DNA of 64,000 nt, taken from assembly GCF_004214935.1 (NCBI RefSeq), contig NZ_SFCC01000018.1:62001-126000 (forward strand). Reading direction: 5' to 3'. Shown here in pieces: positions 24,759 through 34,400 of the stretch. The first letter of the stretch is position 1. Every line of letters starts with the position of its first letter. Below the pieces are notes generated by a model. It searched no databases and was not told where the DNA came from. It saw only the letters and a program-made list of their open reading frames with translations. Source of the stretch: Amycolatopsis suaedae (GTDB lineage: Bacteria; Actinomycetota; Actinomycetes; Mycobacteriales; Pseudonocardiaceae). Made by a program: the position numbers and the translations under genes.

Positions 24759-25406
24759 TCACTTGCGCCAGAACAGGTGATGGACGACGCCGCTGGAGCT
24801 GGGCACCACGTCGAGGTGGAACCGGTCCAGCAGCTCGTCCGGCGACTTCCACAGCCGCACCCCGGAGCCGAGCTCGACCTTCTGCGACACCGCCACGTGC
24901 AGGGTGTCGACGAGGTCGGCGTCGAGGAACTCCCGGATGGTGGTCGCGCCGCCGCCGAGCCGGACGTCCTTGCCCTGCGCCGCCTCCTTCGCCATCCCGA
25001 GCACCGTGGCCGGGTCGGCGTTGACGAAGTGGAACGTGGTGTCGGACAGGGTGAACGACGGCCGTTCGTGGTGGGTCAGGACGAACACCGGTGTGTGGAA
25101 CGGCGGCTCGTCGCCCCACCAGCCCTGCCACTCGTGGTCGGTCCACGGGCCCCGCTGCGGGCCGAACTTGTTGCGACCCATGATCTCCGCGCCGATGTTG
25201 TGCGCGAAGTCGCGGGTGAGGTAGTCGTCCAGGCCGCGGCTGCCGCCCGGGTCGGTGCGGTTGGGCCAGCTCGCGGTGGCGCCCGCCCAGGTGAACATCT
25301 CCTGGGGATCGGCGTGGCCGAACGGCCGTTCGAGGGTCTGGTTCTCCCCCGCGGCGAAGCCGTCACTGGAGACGGTGAAGTTCTGGACTTTCAGCAGCTG
25401 GCTCAC
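24759..25406 (-). CDS. Dihydrofolate reductase family protein (RibD C-terminal domain), second copy
   Basis: A 215-residue reductase-fold protein, longer than the copy at 21410. It reads LLKVQNFTVSSDGFAAG, NIGAEIMGRNKFGPQRG, PVFVLTHHERPSF, LGGGATTIREFLDADLVDTL, and VSQKVELGSGVRLW. The GTG start (VSQLLKVQNF) is preceded by AGGAGG at good spacing; an ATG 22 codons earlier is unlikely. It converges on the protease gene across the shared terminator. Substrate unknown. Confidence 0.88.
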   Translation of the reverse strand: MSQLLKVQNFTVSSDGFAAGENQTLERPFGHADPQEMFTWAGATASWPNRTDPGGSRGLDDYLTRDFAHNIGAEIMGRNKFGPQRGPWTDHEWQGWWGDEPPFHTPVFVLTHHERPSFTLSDTTFHFVNADPATVLGMAKEAAQGKDVRLGGGATTIREFLDADLVDTLHVAVSQKVELGSGVRLWKSPDELLDRFHLDVVPSSSGVVHHLFWRK

Positions 25407-25569
25407 GTGGACCTCCTGTATTCGTGCCGCTGGATTGGACCAGGCCGGTGCCGCGGACTCATCGCTCCGCACGCGTGACGCCGGTCACAACGGATGCCGG
25501 TCGAGTGAAAGCGAACTGTCAGTGACCCCCCGCTAGCGTCTCGGCGAGCAGCAGCTGAGGGGGCGTGCG

Positions 25570-26949
25570 GTGGGAAATACCGAAACGGTGGCGTTCACGC
25601 GCGGCATCGTTGTCGATCCCGACGGACCGCACCGGCACGACACCACGATCGTCGTGCGCGGTGGGCGGATCGAACGGGTCGGGCCGGCGAGCGAACTCGC
25701 CGCGCCCGAGGGGGCGCAGGTCGTCGACCTACGGGGCCGGTACGTCATCCCGGGGCTGGCCGACATGCACCAGCACAGCTCGTTCGCCCGGATCGACCTG
25801 CCGCTGCTGGTCGTCAACGGGGTGACCAGGGTGCGGGAGATGTCCGGTACGCCCGAACTGCACGAGTGGCGGCGGTGTGCCGAAGCCGGCACCCTGCTCG
25901 GACCGCGCTCGACTATCGCCAGCCGCATCATCGACGGCCGCCCGACGCTGTGGGACCCCGATCTGGTCGAGGTCGTCCAGGTCACCGGCGACCGGGACGC
26001 CCGGGCGGCGGTCCGTGAGCAGCTTGCCACCGGCGCCGACTTCGTCAAGGTGTACACCCGGCTGCCCCGGCGCGCGCTGCGTGCCGTCGCCGACGAGGTG
26101 CGCAGGCACGACGCCCACTACGCCGGCCACTGCCCGGACCACGTTCCGATCGCCGAGGCCGTCACGCTCGGGCAGCGCAGCTTCGAGCACCTCACCTGGA
26201 CGATGTACGGCGCGTCCCGGCGGGAGGCCGAGATACGCGCGCGGCTGGACGAGTTCCAGCTCGGCGAGGGCGACTACAACGGCTGGCTGAACCAGACCCA
26301 CCCGCTGGAACTGCGGGCGGGGAGGACGTTCGACGCGGACAAGGCGGCCGCGCTGTTCGACCGGCTGGCGGGGTTCGGGGCGCGGCAGGTGCCCACGCTG
26401 ATCATGTACCGGGGTCTGGACAACGCCAGGACCGTCGACCGGGACGATCCCCGGCGGCGCTACCTCCCGCCCGGCCAGCTGCGGGCGCTGGACACCGTGC
26501 TCGACGAGATCTATCTGAAGGGCCGGACCCCCGAGCAGGATGCCGACTGGGCGGAGGTGTTCGAGCACCGGTTGCGGCTGGTCGGCGCGATGCACAAGGC
26601 CGGGGTGCCGATCATGGCCGGGACGGACGGCGGCTGCCCCGCGGTGTTCCCCGGGTTCGGGTTGCACGACGAGCTGCGGCTGCTGACCGAGGCCGGCCTG
26701 AGCACGCGGGCCGCGCTGCGGGCCGCGACCGTCGAGCCCGCGGCGTTCCTCGGCACCCGGTCGGGCCGGATCGCGCCCGGCTACGACGCCGACCTCGTGG
26801 TGCTGAACGGTGACCCGATCGCCGACATCACGAACACCACCGCCATCCACGGCGTCATGATCCGCGGCCGCTACATCGGCCCCGGCGAGCGGGAGGCGAT
26901 CCTGCGCGAGGTGGAGGAAACCGCCGCAGGCATGCGAGAGGACGGCTGA
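25570..26949 (+). CDS. Amidohydrolase family protein
   Basis: Metal-dependent hydrolase of 459 residues. The amidohydrolase fold is seen in: N-terminal beta-sandwich with VDLRGRYVIPGLADMHQHSS (HxH metal pair), FVKVYTRLP (bridging Lys), HYAGHCPDHVP and RSFEHLTW (metal His residues), and IMAGTDGGCPAVFPG (catalytic Asp), ending LGTRSGRIAPGYDADLVVLN. GTG start. The order resembles imidazolonepropionase/prolidase-like amidohydrolases of subtype with bound Lys. No partner gene indicates the substrate. It ends 8 bp before the EspG-like gene, so read-through into the type VII locus is possible. Confidence 0.88.
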   Translation: MGNTETVAFTRGIVVDPDGPHRHDTTIVVRGGRIERVGPASELAAPEGAQVVDLRGRYVIPGLADMHQHSSFARIDLPLLVVNGVTRVREMSGTPELHEWRRCAEAGTLLGPRSTIASRIIDGRPTLWDPDLVEVVQVTGDRDARAAVREQLATGADFVKVYTRLPRRALRAVADEVRRHDAHYAGHCPDHVPIAEAVTLGQRSFEHLTWTMYGASRREAEIRARLDEFQLGEGDYNGWLNQTHPLELRAGRTFDADKAAALFDRLAGFGARQVPTLIMYRGLDNARTVDRDDPRRRYLPPGQLRALDTVLDEIYLKGRTPEQDADWAEVFEHRLRLVGAMHKAGVPIMAGTDGGCPAVFPGFGLHDELRLLTEAGLSTRAALRAATVEPAAFLGTRSGRIAPGYDADLVVLNGDPIADITNTTAIHGVMIRGRYIGPGEREAILREVEETAAGMREDG

Positions 26950-26957
26950 GCACGGCC

Positions 26958-27722
26958 ATGACTCACCTGTTCGGATTCACCCTGACGACCGTGGAGGCCG
27001 CGATGGCCGGCCGCGCGCTCGGTACCGACCTGCGCCGGTTCCCGCTCGATCCGCCCGCACTGCCAGCCGACCCGGCCCGGCTGGCCGCGGTGCTCAGGAT
27101 CGTCATCGACGATCTCGCCGCGCGACGTCTGTCCGTCGCCGGGGAGCTGAACCCGCACGTGCGGCAGGCGATCCGGCTGTTCGGCAGCGCTCGCGTGTCG
27201 GTCGGGCTGGCGGGTGCCCGGTTCCGGCTGCTCGGACTGACCGACGGCCGGGACGCGGTGACCGTGCGGCAGCAGGGTGACGAGCTGAGCTTCGAGTGTT
27301 ATGACGACGAGGACATCGTCGCCGTTCTCGTCGGCGAACTTCCAGCCGCGCCCCGGTGCACCGGACCCGCCGAGGTGCGTGTCCCGGTGACACCGGACCG
27401 CGGAGCCGAGCACGACGACGAGTTCTTCGGTTCGTCGCCGGTCGCCGCCGGCGGCTGGACCACGGCCCGCCGCGAGCCGGACTCCGCTGCCCTGCTGCTG
27501 AGCGGAACACACCGGGAAGCCGGATTCGCCGCGGTCGACGGCGTCGGCCGGGCGGGAGCGCGGGTCACCGGCAGGCGGCTGTCCTGGGTGGACACCGACC
27601 ACGGCCGCTACCTGGTGGAGCAGGCCGGAAACGCCGTCGTGTACACGGCGGCCGACCAGACCGGGCTGGCTCGCGTGCTGCGGGCGGCCGTCGACGACGT
27701 CCAGTTCGCGGGGGTGCGCTGA
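26958..27722 (+). CDS. ESX secretion-associated protein EspG family
   Basis: EspG proteins are cytosolic chaperones that bind PE-PPE-type substrates of type VII secretion. The 254 residues start MTHLFGFTLTTVEAAMAGRA and contain the family's long antiparallel sheet (RRLSVAGELNPHVRQAI, ARVSVGLAGARFRLL, DAVTVRQQGDELSFECYDD) and a C-terminal RGRYLVEQ-like segment (DHGRYLVEQAGNAVVYT). It is the first gene of a six-gene coupled plus-strand operon: its stop overlaps the next ATG by one base. No EccC ATPase or other ESX core gene lies in the window, so the secretion machine must be encoded elsewhere. Confidence 0.8.
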   Translation: MTHLFGFTLTTVEAAMAGRALGTDLRRFPLDPPALPADPARLAAVLRIVIDDLAARRLSVAGELNPHVRQAIRLFGSARVSVGLAGARFRLLGLTDGRDAVTVRQQGDELSFECYDDEDIVAVLVGELPAAPRCTGPAEVRVPVTPDRGAEHDDEFFGSSPVAAGGWTTARREPDSAALLLSGTHREAGFAAVDGVGRAGARVTGRRLSWVDTDHGRYLVEQAGNAVVYTAADQTGLARVLRAAVDDVQFAGVR

Positions 27723-28099
27723 TGACGGGATTGCTGGGACAGGCGAAGGCACTGGCCGAACAGGCCGCGGGTGGCGGGTTCGCGGTGGACCCCGCCACGG
27801 CGCGGCAGCTGCTCGACGGGATCCGGACGCTGCGGGACTACCTCAGCGACAGCACGCTGGCCGACCTCGCCGTGCTCACCGAACGGCCGAAGCTGAGCGA
27901 GTCCACCGCCGGGCAGTGGGCGGGCGGCGTGCTGATGGACACCGCGGCCGACGCCGAGGGGTTCCTCACCAGGCTCACCGAGCTGCGTGACCTGCTGCCC
28001 CACGCCGAAGCCGCGTTCGAACGGGCGATGCGGGCGTACGAGGAAGCCGACGACCGGGCCGGGCTCCGGTGCGGCGTTCCCGGCCTGGACCGGGGGTGA
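27722..28099 (+). CDS. Small helical protein of the ESX locus (PE/EspC-like)
   Basis: A 125-residue protein, almost entirely alpha-helical. It contains FAVDPATARQLLDGIRTLRD, a pattern typical of the N-terminal helix of PE/EspC-like or WXG-partner proteins, and a second long helix EAAFERAMRAYEEADDR. No signal peptide. Its start overlaps the EspG stop by one base and its TGA overlaps the next GTG. Most likely it dimerises with the WXG-containing protein encoded next. The role is inferred from place and predicted shape, not from a recognised family. Confidence 0.75.
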   Translation: MTGLLGQAKALAEQAAGGGFAVDPATARQLLDGIRTLRDYLSDSTLADLAVLTERPKLSESTAGQWAGGVLMDTAADAEGFLTRLTELRDLLPHAEAAFERAMRAYEEADDRAGLRCGVPGLDRG

Positions 28100-29562
28100 C
28101 CGTGAATCCCCGTGACCTGACGACCGACCCCGCGTCGCGTTACTACGTCGGTCCCACGCAGACCTGGATCCCGTCCGGCCACCAGTTGCGGGCCGAGATC
28201 AGCGCGCGGGTCGGTGAGCAGGCCCGCGGCGGCTGGGCCGAGTCCTGCCTGGACGATCTGCTCGACAGCGAGGTCAACCAGCGCTACCAGGAGACCGTCG
28301 AGGCCGACAGCATCCGGCTGGCCGACGGGCTCACCCTGCGCGATCCCGGCGAGCCGCCGTTCGCGCACTACGACTGGATGTTCCACGACGACCTGGACCG
28401 GCTGCTGAACACCGACGCCGATCCGGTCGCGGTGTCGATCCAGTCCGAGAAGTGGGTCGAGGTCGGCAACGCGCTGGCCGGGTTCCAGCACACCCTCGCC
28501 GCGGCGATCAACCGTTCCGAGCAGGAGTGGCGTGGCCCGGCAGGCGACGCGGCCCGCGCCTACACGGCGGGGCTGGCGCGCTGGGTCGGCGAGGCCGGGC
28601 GCGGCGCCCAGTTGGCCGGTAACCAGCAGCAGATCCACTCGCAGGCGTTGAACGAGGCGCAGAAGCAGCTCGCGGACAACCCGCCGGTGGCGTTCTCGCT
28701 GGACGACGAACTCAACCGCCTGTCGGAGATCGACAACCCGGTCACCTACTGGCGGTCGATGAACCAGGTGTGGCAGGACTACGAGCGGGCCGAGGCCGCG
28801 CGCGAGCGTGCCGTGCGGGTCGTGACCGAGTTCGACGCCACGGTCGCGACCGCGACGACCACACCCGCCTTCAGCCCGCCGCCCGGCGTCCCCGGGCTCG
28901 CGCCACCCCCTACCCCACCTGTGGTGCCTCCCGTGACGCCCCCGCCGGTGGTGCCACCGCCCGTGGTGCCTCCGGGAACACCCCCAGGAACCCCGCCGGG
29001 ATCCCACCCGCCACGCCGGCCACCCGGGCAGTGGCGCGACACCCGGCCGGGCCCCGGGACCGGCCGGTTCCCCCAGCCGGCCGGTCCCGGCGACACCACC
29101 ACCCCGGCCGGTGTCCGGCCGGACACCGGTTACCGCCCAGCACGGTCCACTTCGGACGGCCCGCTCCCCGGCACGGGCCGCGCCGACCCGGGTGCCGCCG
29201 CGGCCGGTTCGTGGGGGGCCGGCCGAAGCGGCCCCGGCGGCGGGATGCCCGGGGGTACGTCCGCGGGGTCCGGCTCCGGCGCGGGCCGGGCGGGCGGTAT
29301 GGGAACCGGCGCCGGCGGCCTGTCCCGCGGCCTCGACGGCGCGGGCGCCGCACGGGCCGGCGCCGCGGGTGGCCGGGGAGCCGGTGGCCAGTTCGGCCCG
29401 TTCGGCGGCGCCCCGGGGGCCGGCGGCAAGGGCGAGGAGGACAAGGAACGCAAGACCCCGGACTACCTGATCGACGAGCGGCACGCCGAGGTGTTCCTCC
29501 CCGACGGCACCGTCACCCCGGAAACCATCGGCGAGCTGAAGCAGCCCGACCGCGAGCTATGA
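28096..29562 (+). CDS. WXG-containing ESX substrate with Pro/Gly-rich tail
   Basis: A 488-residue protein. Residues ~130-255 form a WXG100/PPE-like helical hairpin with the turn motif EWRGPAGDAARAY. Residues ~265-455 are low complexity: first proline-rich (repeats of PPVVPP and GTPPGTPPG), then Gly/Ala/Arg-rich. The C-terminus regains order with PDYLIDERHAEVFLP; YLIDE fits the YxxxD/E export signal of type VII secretion. GTG start overlaps the upstream stop as GTGA; a second GTG two codons later is possible. It is probably a secreted or surface effector or scaffold; EspG above would be its chaperone. Confidence 0.82.
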   Translation: MTVNPRDLTTDPASRYYVGPTQTWIPSGHQLRAEISARVGEQARGGWAESCLDDLLDSEVNQRYQETVEADSIRLADGLTLRDPGEPPFAHYDWMFHDDLDRLLNTDADPVAVSIQSEKWVEVGNALAGFQHTLAAAINRSEQEWRGPAGDAARAYTAGLARWVGEAGRGAQLAGNQQQIHSQALNEAQKQLADNPPVAFSLDDELNRLSEIDNPVTYWRSMNQVWQDYERAEAARERAVRVVTEFDATVATATTTPAFSPPPGVPGLAPPPTPPVVPPVTPPPVVPPPVVPPGTPPGTPPGSHPPRRPPGQWRDTRPGPGTGRFPQPAGPGDTTTPAGVRPDTGYRPARSTSDGPLPGTGRADPGAAAAGSWGAGRSGPGGGMPGGTSAGSGSGAGRAGGMGTGAGGLSRGLDGAGAARAGAAGGRGAGGQFGPFGGAPGAGGKGEEDKERKTPDYLIDERHAEVFLPDGTVTPETIGELKQPDREL

Positions 29563-29578
29563 GAGAGGTTTCGAGCGA

Positions 29579-30031
29579 ATGAACGGATTCCGGATGGATC
29601 CGGCCCAGGTCAGGGACTTCGCCGTCTATCTGGGCGCCGAGGCACGCCTGACGCTGCCCGTGATCGAGAGATTCGTCGTCGACGAGGGACTCAACAAGCA
29701 CGGTTTCAACTCTGACGACAAACGCACTCTGCTCTCGCCCATAGGTGACCTCTGCGACACGGCCAGGAACGCGGTAGTCACACCGGTGTTCGAGGAGATG
29801 CGCAGGAAGCTGTGCGAGCTCGGCGACCGTCTGCTCGATGCGGCGAGAGCTGTCCAAGGGGCCGATGCCGATCACCGGACGGTACTCGAACGCACTGAGA
29901 AGTGGTGGCGAGGCGAGTACGAAAAGTATCTCTCACCGGCAAGCGTCGTCGGCAAACCACCGGAGGTGATCAAGCCTCCGGAGAAGGAGCCGAAGGACGG
30001 CAACCCCCGGGACCGTAAGGAGCGCAAGTAG
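29579..30031 (+). CDS. ESX-locus protein of unknown function (EspC-like N-terminus)
   Basis: A 150-residue protein. The first ~100 residues are helical (MDPAQVRDFAVYLGAEARL, then VFEEMRRKLCELGDRLLDAA), the size and pattern of an EspC/WXG partner. The last 40 residues are charged and Pro/Lys-rich. GAGAGG precedes the ATG. Its TAG overlaps the following GTG by one base. Base composition is visibly lower in G+C from here to about 31.0 kb, with A- and T-ending codons rare elsewhere in the window, which suggests recent acquisition together with the next gene. Function not recognised. Confidence 0.8.
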   Translation: MNGFRMDPAQVRDFAVYLGAEARLTLPVIERFVVDEGLNKHGFNSDDKRTLLSPIGDLCDTARNAVVTPVFEEMRRKLCELGDRLLDAARAVQGADADHRTVLERTEKWWRGEYEKYLSPASVVGKPPEVIKPPEKEPKDGNPRDRKERK

Positions 30032-30945
30032 TGGCCATTCCCAAGGAAGATCAGCAGCTGGATGGCGTAGGTACATCCGCCTTCCATGTAACGCAGCTGA
30101 CGACCTTCCAGGTCGAGCGTCCGGATATGAACTTCAAGAAAGAGCTCAACATCCAAAGCGACCCGATAGTGGCGACTGTCGACTGGGCGTGGCGACAGTT
30201 CAACCTGGGTGGCGGCGGAGGCTTCCTGGAAAGCCTTGTCGAGCCGCTCTCCGGAAACTATCTCAGCATCGAGGTCAACGGCGTCGTATGGCAGAAGGTC
30301 GGGACGATGTTCGCCCAGTTCGCCGGCAACCTCGGCGGCAACCTGACCAAGCTTGTCGCCGCCGAACTCTGGGACGGCCCGGCAGCCGAAGCCATGCAAC
30401 GTTTTGTCGAGACCTACTGGACGAGGGGTGCCGCACTCGTCGGCGGCAAAGTGTGCGAGTTCATCGGCAGCGGCTTCGCCAGAATCGGCGACCTGGCTCG
30501 AACCATCGCGACGGCGGCAGCGAACCAGATCGTCAACATTTTCAGGATGGTGCGCGACCTCGTCGTAAAGCGACTGATCCCAGGGGTCGGATGGGTCCGC
30601 ACGCTCTTCGAGTACGTGGCCGACATCTTCACTGACGTGAAGACACTGCATGAAAATCTCGAAGAGGTGTTCGCTGCGTTTCGGAAGCTCAGCCAGCTCC
30701 GGGACTCCATGAGCTTGCTCGTCGACGCTGCCCGCGCGTACCTCGACACGCTCGTCGAATTCAAGGACGCTGTCGCCAAGATCCCCTCTGTCGGCACGCT
30801 GGAGCAGGTGCAGCAGAGCTATGGCGAAATCACCAGCAAGGGGGCGGGGTTGAACACCAAGTTCTCCGACCTCGAAAATCGAAGCAAAGACGTCGTCGGC
30901 AAGGCCGACGACATCACCAAGACCATCCGGTCGAGGACCGGCTGA
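30031..30945 (+). CDS. Long WXG-like ESX substrate candidate
   Basis: A 304-residue, mostly helical protein. The core around AAELWDGPAAEAMQRFVETY has the WxG turn of WXG100 proteins, preceded by FLESLVEPLSGNY and VWQKVGTMFAQFAGNL. The same architecture appears in the proteins at 35642-36442 and 36889-38106. C-terminal helices contain coiled-coil-like heptads (TLHENLEEVFAAFRKLSQL). GTG start overlaps the preceding stop; the stop overlaps the next ATG. G+C is low: 30 of 60 bases at 30121-30180. Likely a type VII substrate or toxin-like effector; no catalytic domain is recognised. Confidence 0.82.
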   Translation: MAIPKEDQQLDGVGTSAFHVTQLTTFQVERPDMNFKKELNIQSDPIVATVDWAWRQFNLGGGGGFLESLVEPLSGNYLSIEVNGVVWQKVGTMFAQFAGNLGGNLTKLVAAELWDGPAAEAMQRFVETYWTRGAALVGGKVCEFIGSGFARIGDLARTIATAAANQIVNIFRMVRDLVVKRLIPGVGWVRTLFEYVADIFTDVKTLHENLEEVFAAFRKLSQLRDSMSLLVDAARAYLDTLVEFKDAVAKIPSVGTLEQVQQSYGEITSKGAGLNTKFSDLENRSKDVVGKADDITKTIRSRTG

Positions 30946-31403
30946 TGAGCGAGGACTGGTACACACCCGAGATGGAGGCAGCCGCACGCAGTCTCGACGC
31001 TGTCGCCGACCACGTGACCACTGTCGTCCGCGACAGCGAGGCCCTCATCGCGGAGGCGGAGGCCGCACGGGAGCCGATCAGCGACGAGGATGTAGCGCGA
31101 CTGGAAAAGTACGCCAACGCGCGCTTCCACACCCCGGAGTGGCAGGAGCTCAAGGCCCGGATCGCGGCCGGCGAGCTGACGTGGCGCGACATCGCCAGCG
31201 GCCAGGCCCTGACCGACCCCGGCGTCGCAGCGGCAGCGCAGTCCGTCCAGTCGCTGCCTCCGCCGACCGCCGAACAGCTGGCCGACCTCGGGCTCACGAA
31301 GCCGCCGGAGCCCGCCCCCACCACACCACCAACCCGGCGCCGCGAGTGGGCCGACGATGATGACTACTTCGACGAGTTCTCCGCCCAGGAGAGGTTCCAC
31401 TAG
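30945..31403 (+). CDS. Acidic-tailed partner protein of the ESX locus
   Basis: A 152-residue protein with helical N-terminus, a central ARIAAGELTWRDIASGQAL segment, a Pro-rich linker (SLPPPTAEQLADL; PPEPAPTTPPT), and a tail ending in WADDDDYFDEF. A similar layout (VVAGRRQPHELLAHGPV, then a DDDDGWYDRPY tail) occurs in the protein at 36446-36877, also next to a long WXG protein. It therefore looks like the dedicated partner, chaperone or immunity-type protein of the preceding gene. ATG overlaps the preceding TGA. The regulator gene begins 10 bp downstream. No known family recognised. Confidence 0.78.
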   Translation: MSEDWYTPEMEAAARSLDAVADHVTTVVRDSEALIAEAEAAREPISDEDVARLEKYANARFHTPEWQELKARIAAGELTWRDIASGQALTDPGVAAAAQSVQSLPPPTAEQLADLGLTKPPEPAPTTPPTRRREWADDDDYFDEFSAQERFH

Positions 31404-31413
31404 CCTCCTCCGG

Positions 31414-34400
31414 GTGGGGGTGAGCTTCGAGGTTCTCGGGCCGCTGCGGGTGGTCGTCGACGGGGAGCCGGTCGCGTTGCCGCGCGGCCGCGTGGCGGCA
31501 CTGCTGGCCTGCCTGCTGGCGCGGCCGAACGAGCTGGTGCCGCTGGGCAGGCTCCGCGGCTGGCTGTGGGACGACGAGCCGAGGGATCCGCGCGGCGCCA
31601 TCCAGACCGCCGTCCGGCGGCTGCGGGCCGGCGTCGGTCACGACGTCGTCCGCACCGGGCCCGGCGGCTACACCGTCCCGGCCACCCCAGCGGAACTGGA
31701 CCTGCTGCGGTTCCGGTCGCTCGCCGACACCGCGCGCCGCCACGAGGAACGGGGTGCACGCGGCGAGGCGGCCCGGCTGGCGGGGCTCGCGCTCGGGCTG
31801 TGGCGCGGCCCGGCGTTCGCCGACGTCGACGCACCCGGATTCCGGCGGGAGGTCGTGCCCCGGCTGGAGAACGAGCGGGTCCTGGCCACCCTGCTGTGGG
31901 CCCGCACGCTGGGCGACCGCGCCGCGGCGATCACCGAGCTGGCCCGGCTGACCGCGGAGCACCCGTCCCGCCAGGACCTCAGCGAAGCCCTCATCCGCCT
32001 GCTCCATCACGTTGGCCGCCGCGCCGAGGCGCTGGCCGAATATCGTCGTATCAGCGGCCTGCTGTCCACCGGCGTCGGACCGGCGCTGCGCGAACTGCAC
32101 CGGTCCGTTCTCGGCGACGTCGCCCGCGAACCGGCGACCACCGTGCCGCCTGCCGAACTGCCGTCCGACCTGACCGGGTTCAGCGGCCGCGACCGCGAAC
32201 TGTCCCAATTGGACAGCTGGCTGCACGCGGGCGGAACCGCCGTCGTCACCGGCCCGCCCGGCGTCGGCAAGACCGCGCTCGCCGTCCACTGGGCGCACCG
32301 TGCGGCCGCGCGGTTCCCGGACGGGCAGCTGTTCGTCGACCTCCGCGGCTGGGCACCCGGCCAGCCCCGCACGCCCGGTGCCACCCTGCGGTACCTTCTC
32401 GGCTCGCTCGGCGTGCCAGCCGGACGGATCCCGGCCGATCCCGGGCAGGCCGAGGCGCTCTACCGCCGCACACTCGCGGGCAAGCGCATGCTGGTCGTGC
32501 TGGACAACGCCGCCAACGCGGGCCAGGTACGGACACTGCTGCCGGACACCCCCGGCGTCGCCACCATCGTGACCAGCCGGGACGGCCTGCACCAGCTGCC
32601 CGCGAACCGGCTGACACTCGACGTCCCCACCGCCCGCGAGGCCGTCGCGATCCTGGCCGGGATACTTCCCACCGGGGCCGGCCACGCCGACCTGCCCGAA
32701 CTGAGCGAACTCTGCGGGCGCCTGCCGCTGGCGCTGCGCATCGCGGGCGCCAACGTCGCCTCCCGGCCGGACGCGTCACCCCGTGCCTACCTCGACGAAC
32801 TCCGCGACGGCAGGCTGGACGCGCTGGAGGTGACCGGCGACCGGGACGCGGCGGTCCGGGCCGCGTTCGACGCCTCCTACCAGCGGCTGCCGCCACCGGC
32901 GCGGCGGCTGTTCCGGCTGTTCGGCACCGCACCCGGTGCCGACGTCAGCGCCGCCGCGGCAGGCGCCCTCGCGGCGACGGCACCACGCACGACCCGGCGG
33001 CACCTCGACGCGCTGACGGCGGCACAACTCCTCCGCGAGACCGCACCGGGCCGGTTCGCCATGCACGACCTGCTGCGGGAGTACGCGGCCGAACGCGCAC
33101 ACGCCACCGACCGCGACACCGAACTACGCCAGGCGCGGACGCGGCTGCACGACTGGTATCTGCACAGCACCGACAACGCCATCCGCGCGCTCGACCCGGC
33201 CATCGCCTACGCGCCGCTGCCACCGGTCCCCTGCGGCCTGCGGCCGGCAGCGCCCCGCGACCAGCGGGACGCCAAACGCTGGCTCGACGCCGAACAGGAC
33301 AACCTCGTCGCCACGATCCTCGACGCCGCCACGGGATCCGGTGCCCACGCCTGGCAGCTCACGTTCACGCTCGGCACCTACTTCCACTCCGCCCGGCCGC
33401 TCGAAGCCTGGCGTGCGGCCGCCGAGGCCGCGTACACGGCGGCCGACACGGCCGTCGCGCGGGTCGCCGCGCTGGCCGGTCTCGCCCACCTGCACCACTG
33501 CACCGGCGACTACGCCGAGGCGATCGCACACGCCGAACGGGCCGTTCCGCTCCTGGACGAGGCGGACTGGCCCACCGGTGAATGCGCGATCCGCTGGCTG
33601 CTGGGCATGGCCCACCAGCACACCGGCTCCCTGGACACCGCCGCCGCGCAGCACCGCAGGGTGCTCACACTGACTGACCGGCACGCCTTCACCTTCCACA
33701 ACCTCAGCACGATCGCCGAGCAGGCCGGGCGGCTCGACGAGGCGATGGACTACGCCGACCGGGTATTCCGCGAGTCCGTGGCCGCGGGCGACGACGTCGG
33801 CGTCGCCGCCGCACTCCTGGCCACCGGCAGGGTCCACCACCACCGCGGCAACCTCGCCGAGGCCGAGGAGGCACTGCTGCGGGCCTACGCGCTGGTGTCC
33901 GGACTGGACCCGCTGGCCACCGCGCGGGCGGAGCTGTCCCTGGCCAGGCTCCATGTCGATCAGGGCAGGCACGCGGACGCCGCCGACCACGCCGCCCGGG
34001 TGCTGCGGTTCGCCGAGAGCGCCGCCGACCGGCCGAGTCAGGCGGGCGCCCGCTACGTCACGGCGATGGTCGAGCTGCACCAAGGCAATGCCGGCGCGGC
34101 GGCCGCTCAGCTGACCGAGGCACTGGCTCTCGCGGAGCGGTCGCGGCTCGGGTACGCCACGGTCGAGTTGCTGATCGGCCTCGCCGCGGCCGAAGACCGC
34201 GCGGACCGCGCGCTCGGCCATCTCGGGCGCGCGCTCGACCTGTCCGGCCGCGTCGGCTGCCGGGGCCTGGCGGCGCTGGCCCACCTCGTCCGGGCTACCG
34301 TCCTGCGCGCCATCGACGCGGACGCCGCGGCGGAGGCGGCGCGGGCGGCGGTCACCATCAGCGGCGCGACCGGCCACCGGCTCGTCCACGCGCGTGCCCT

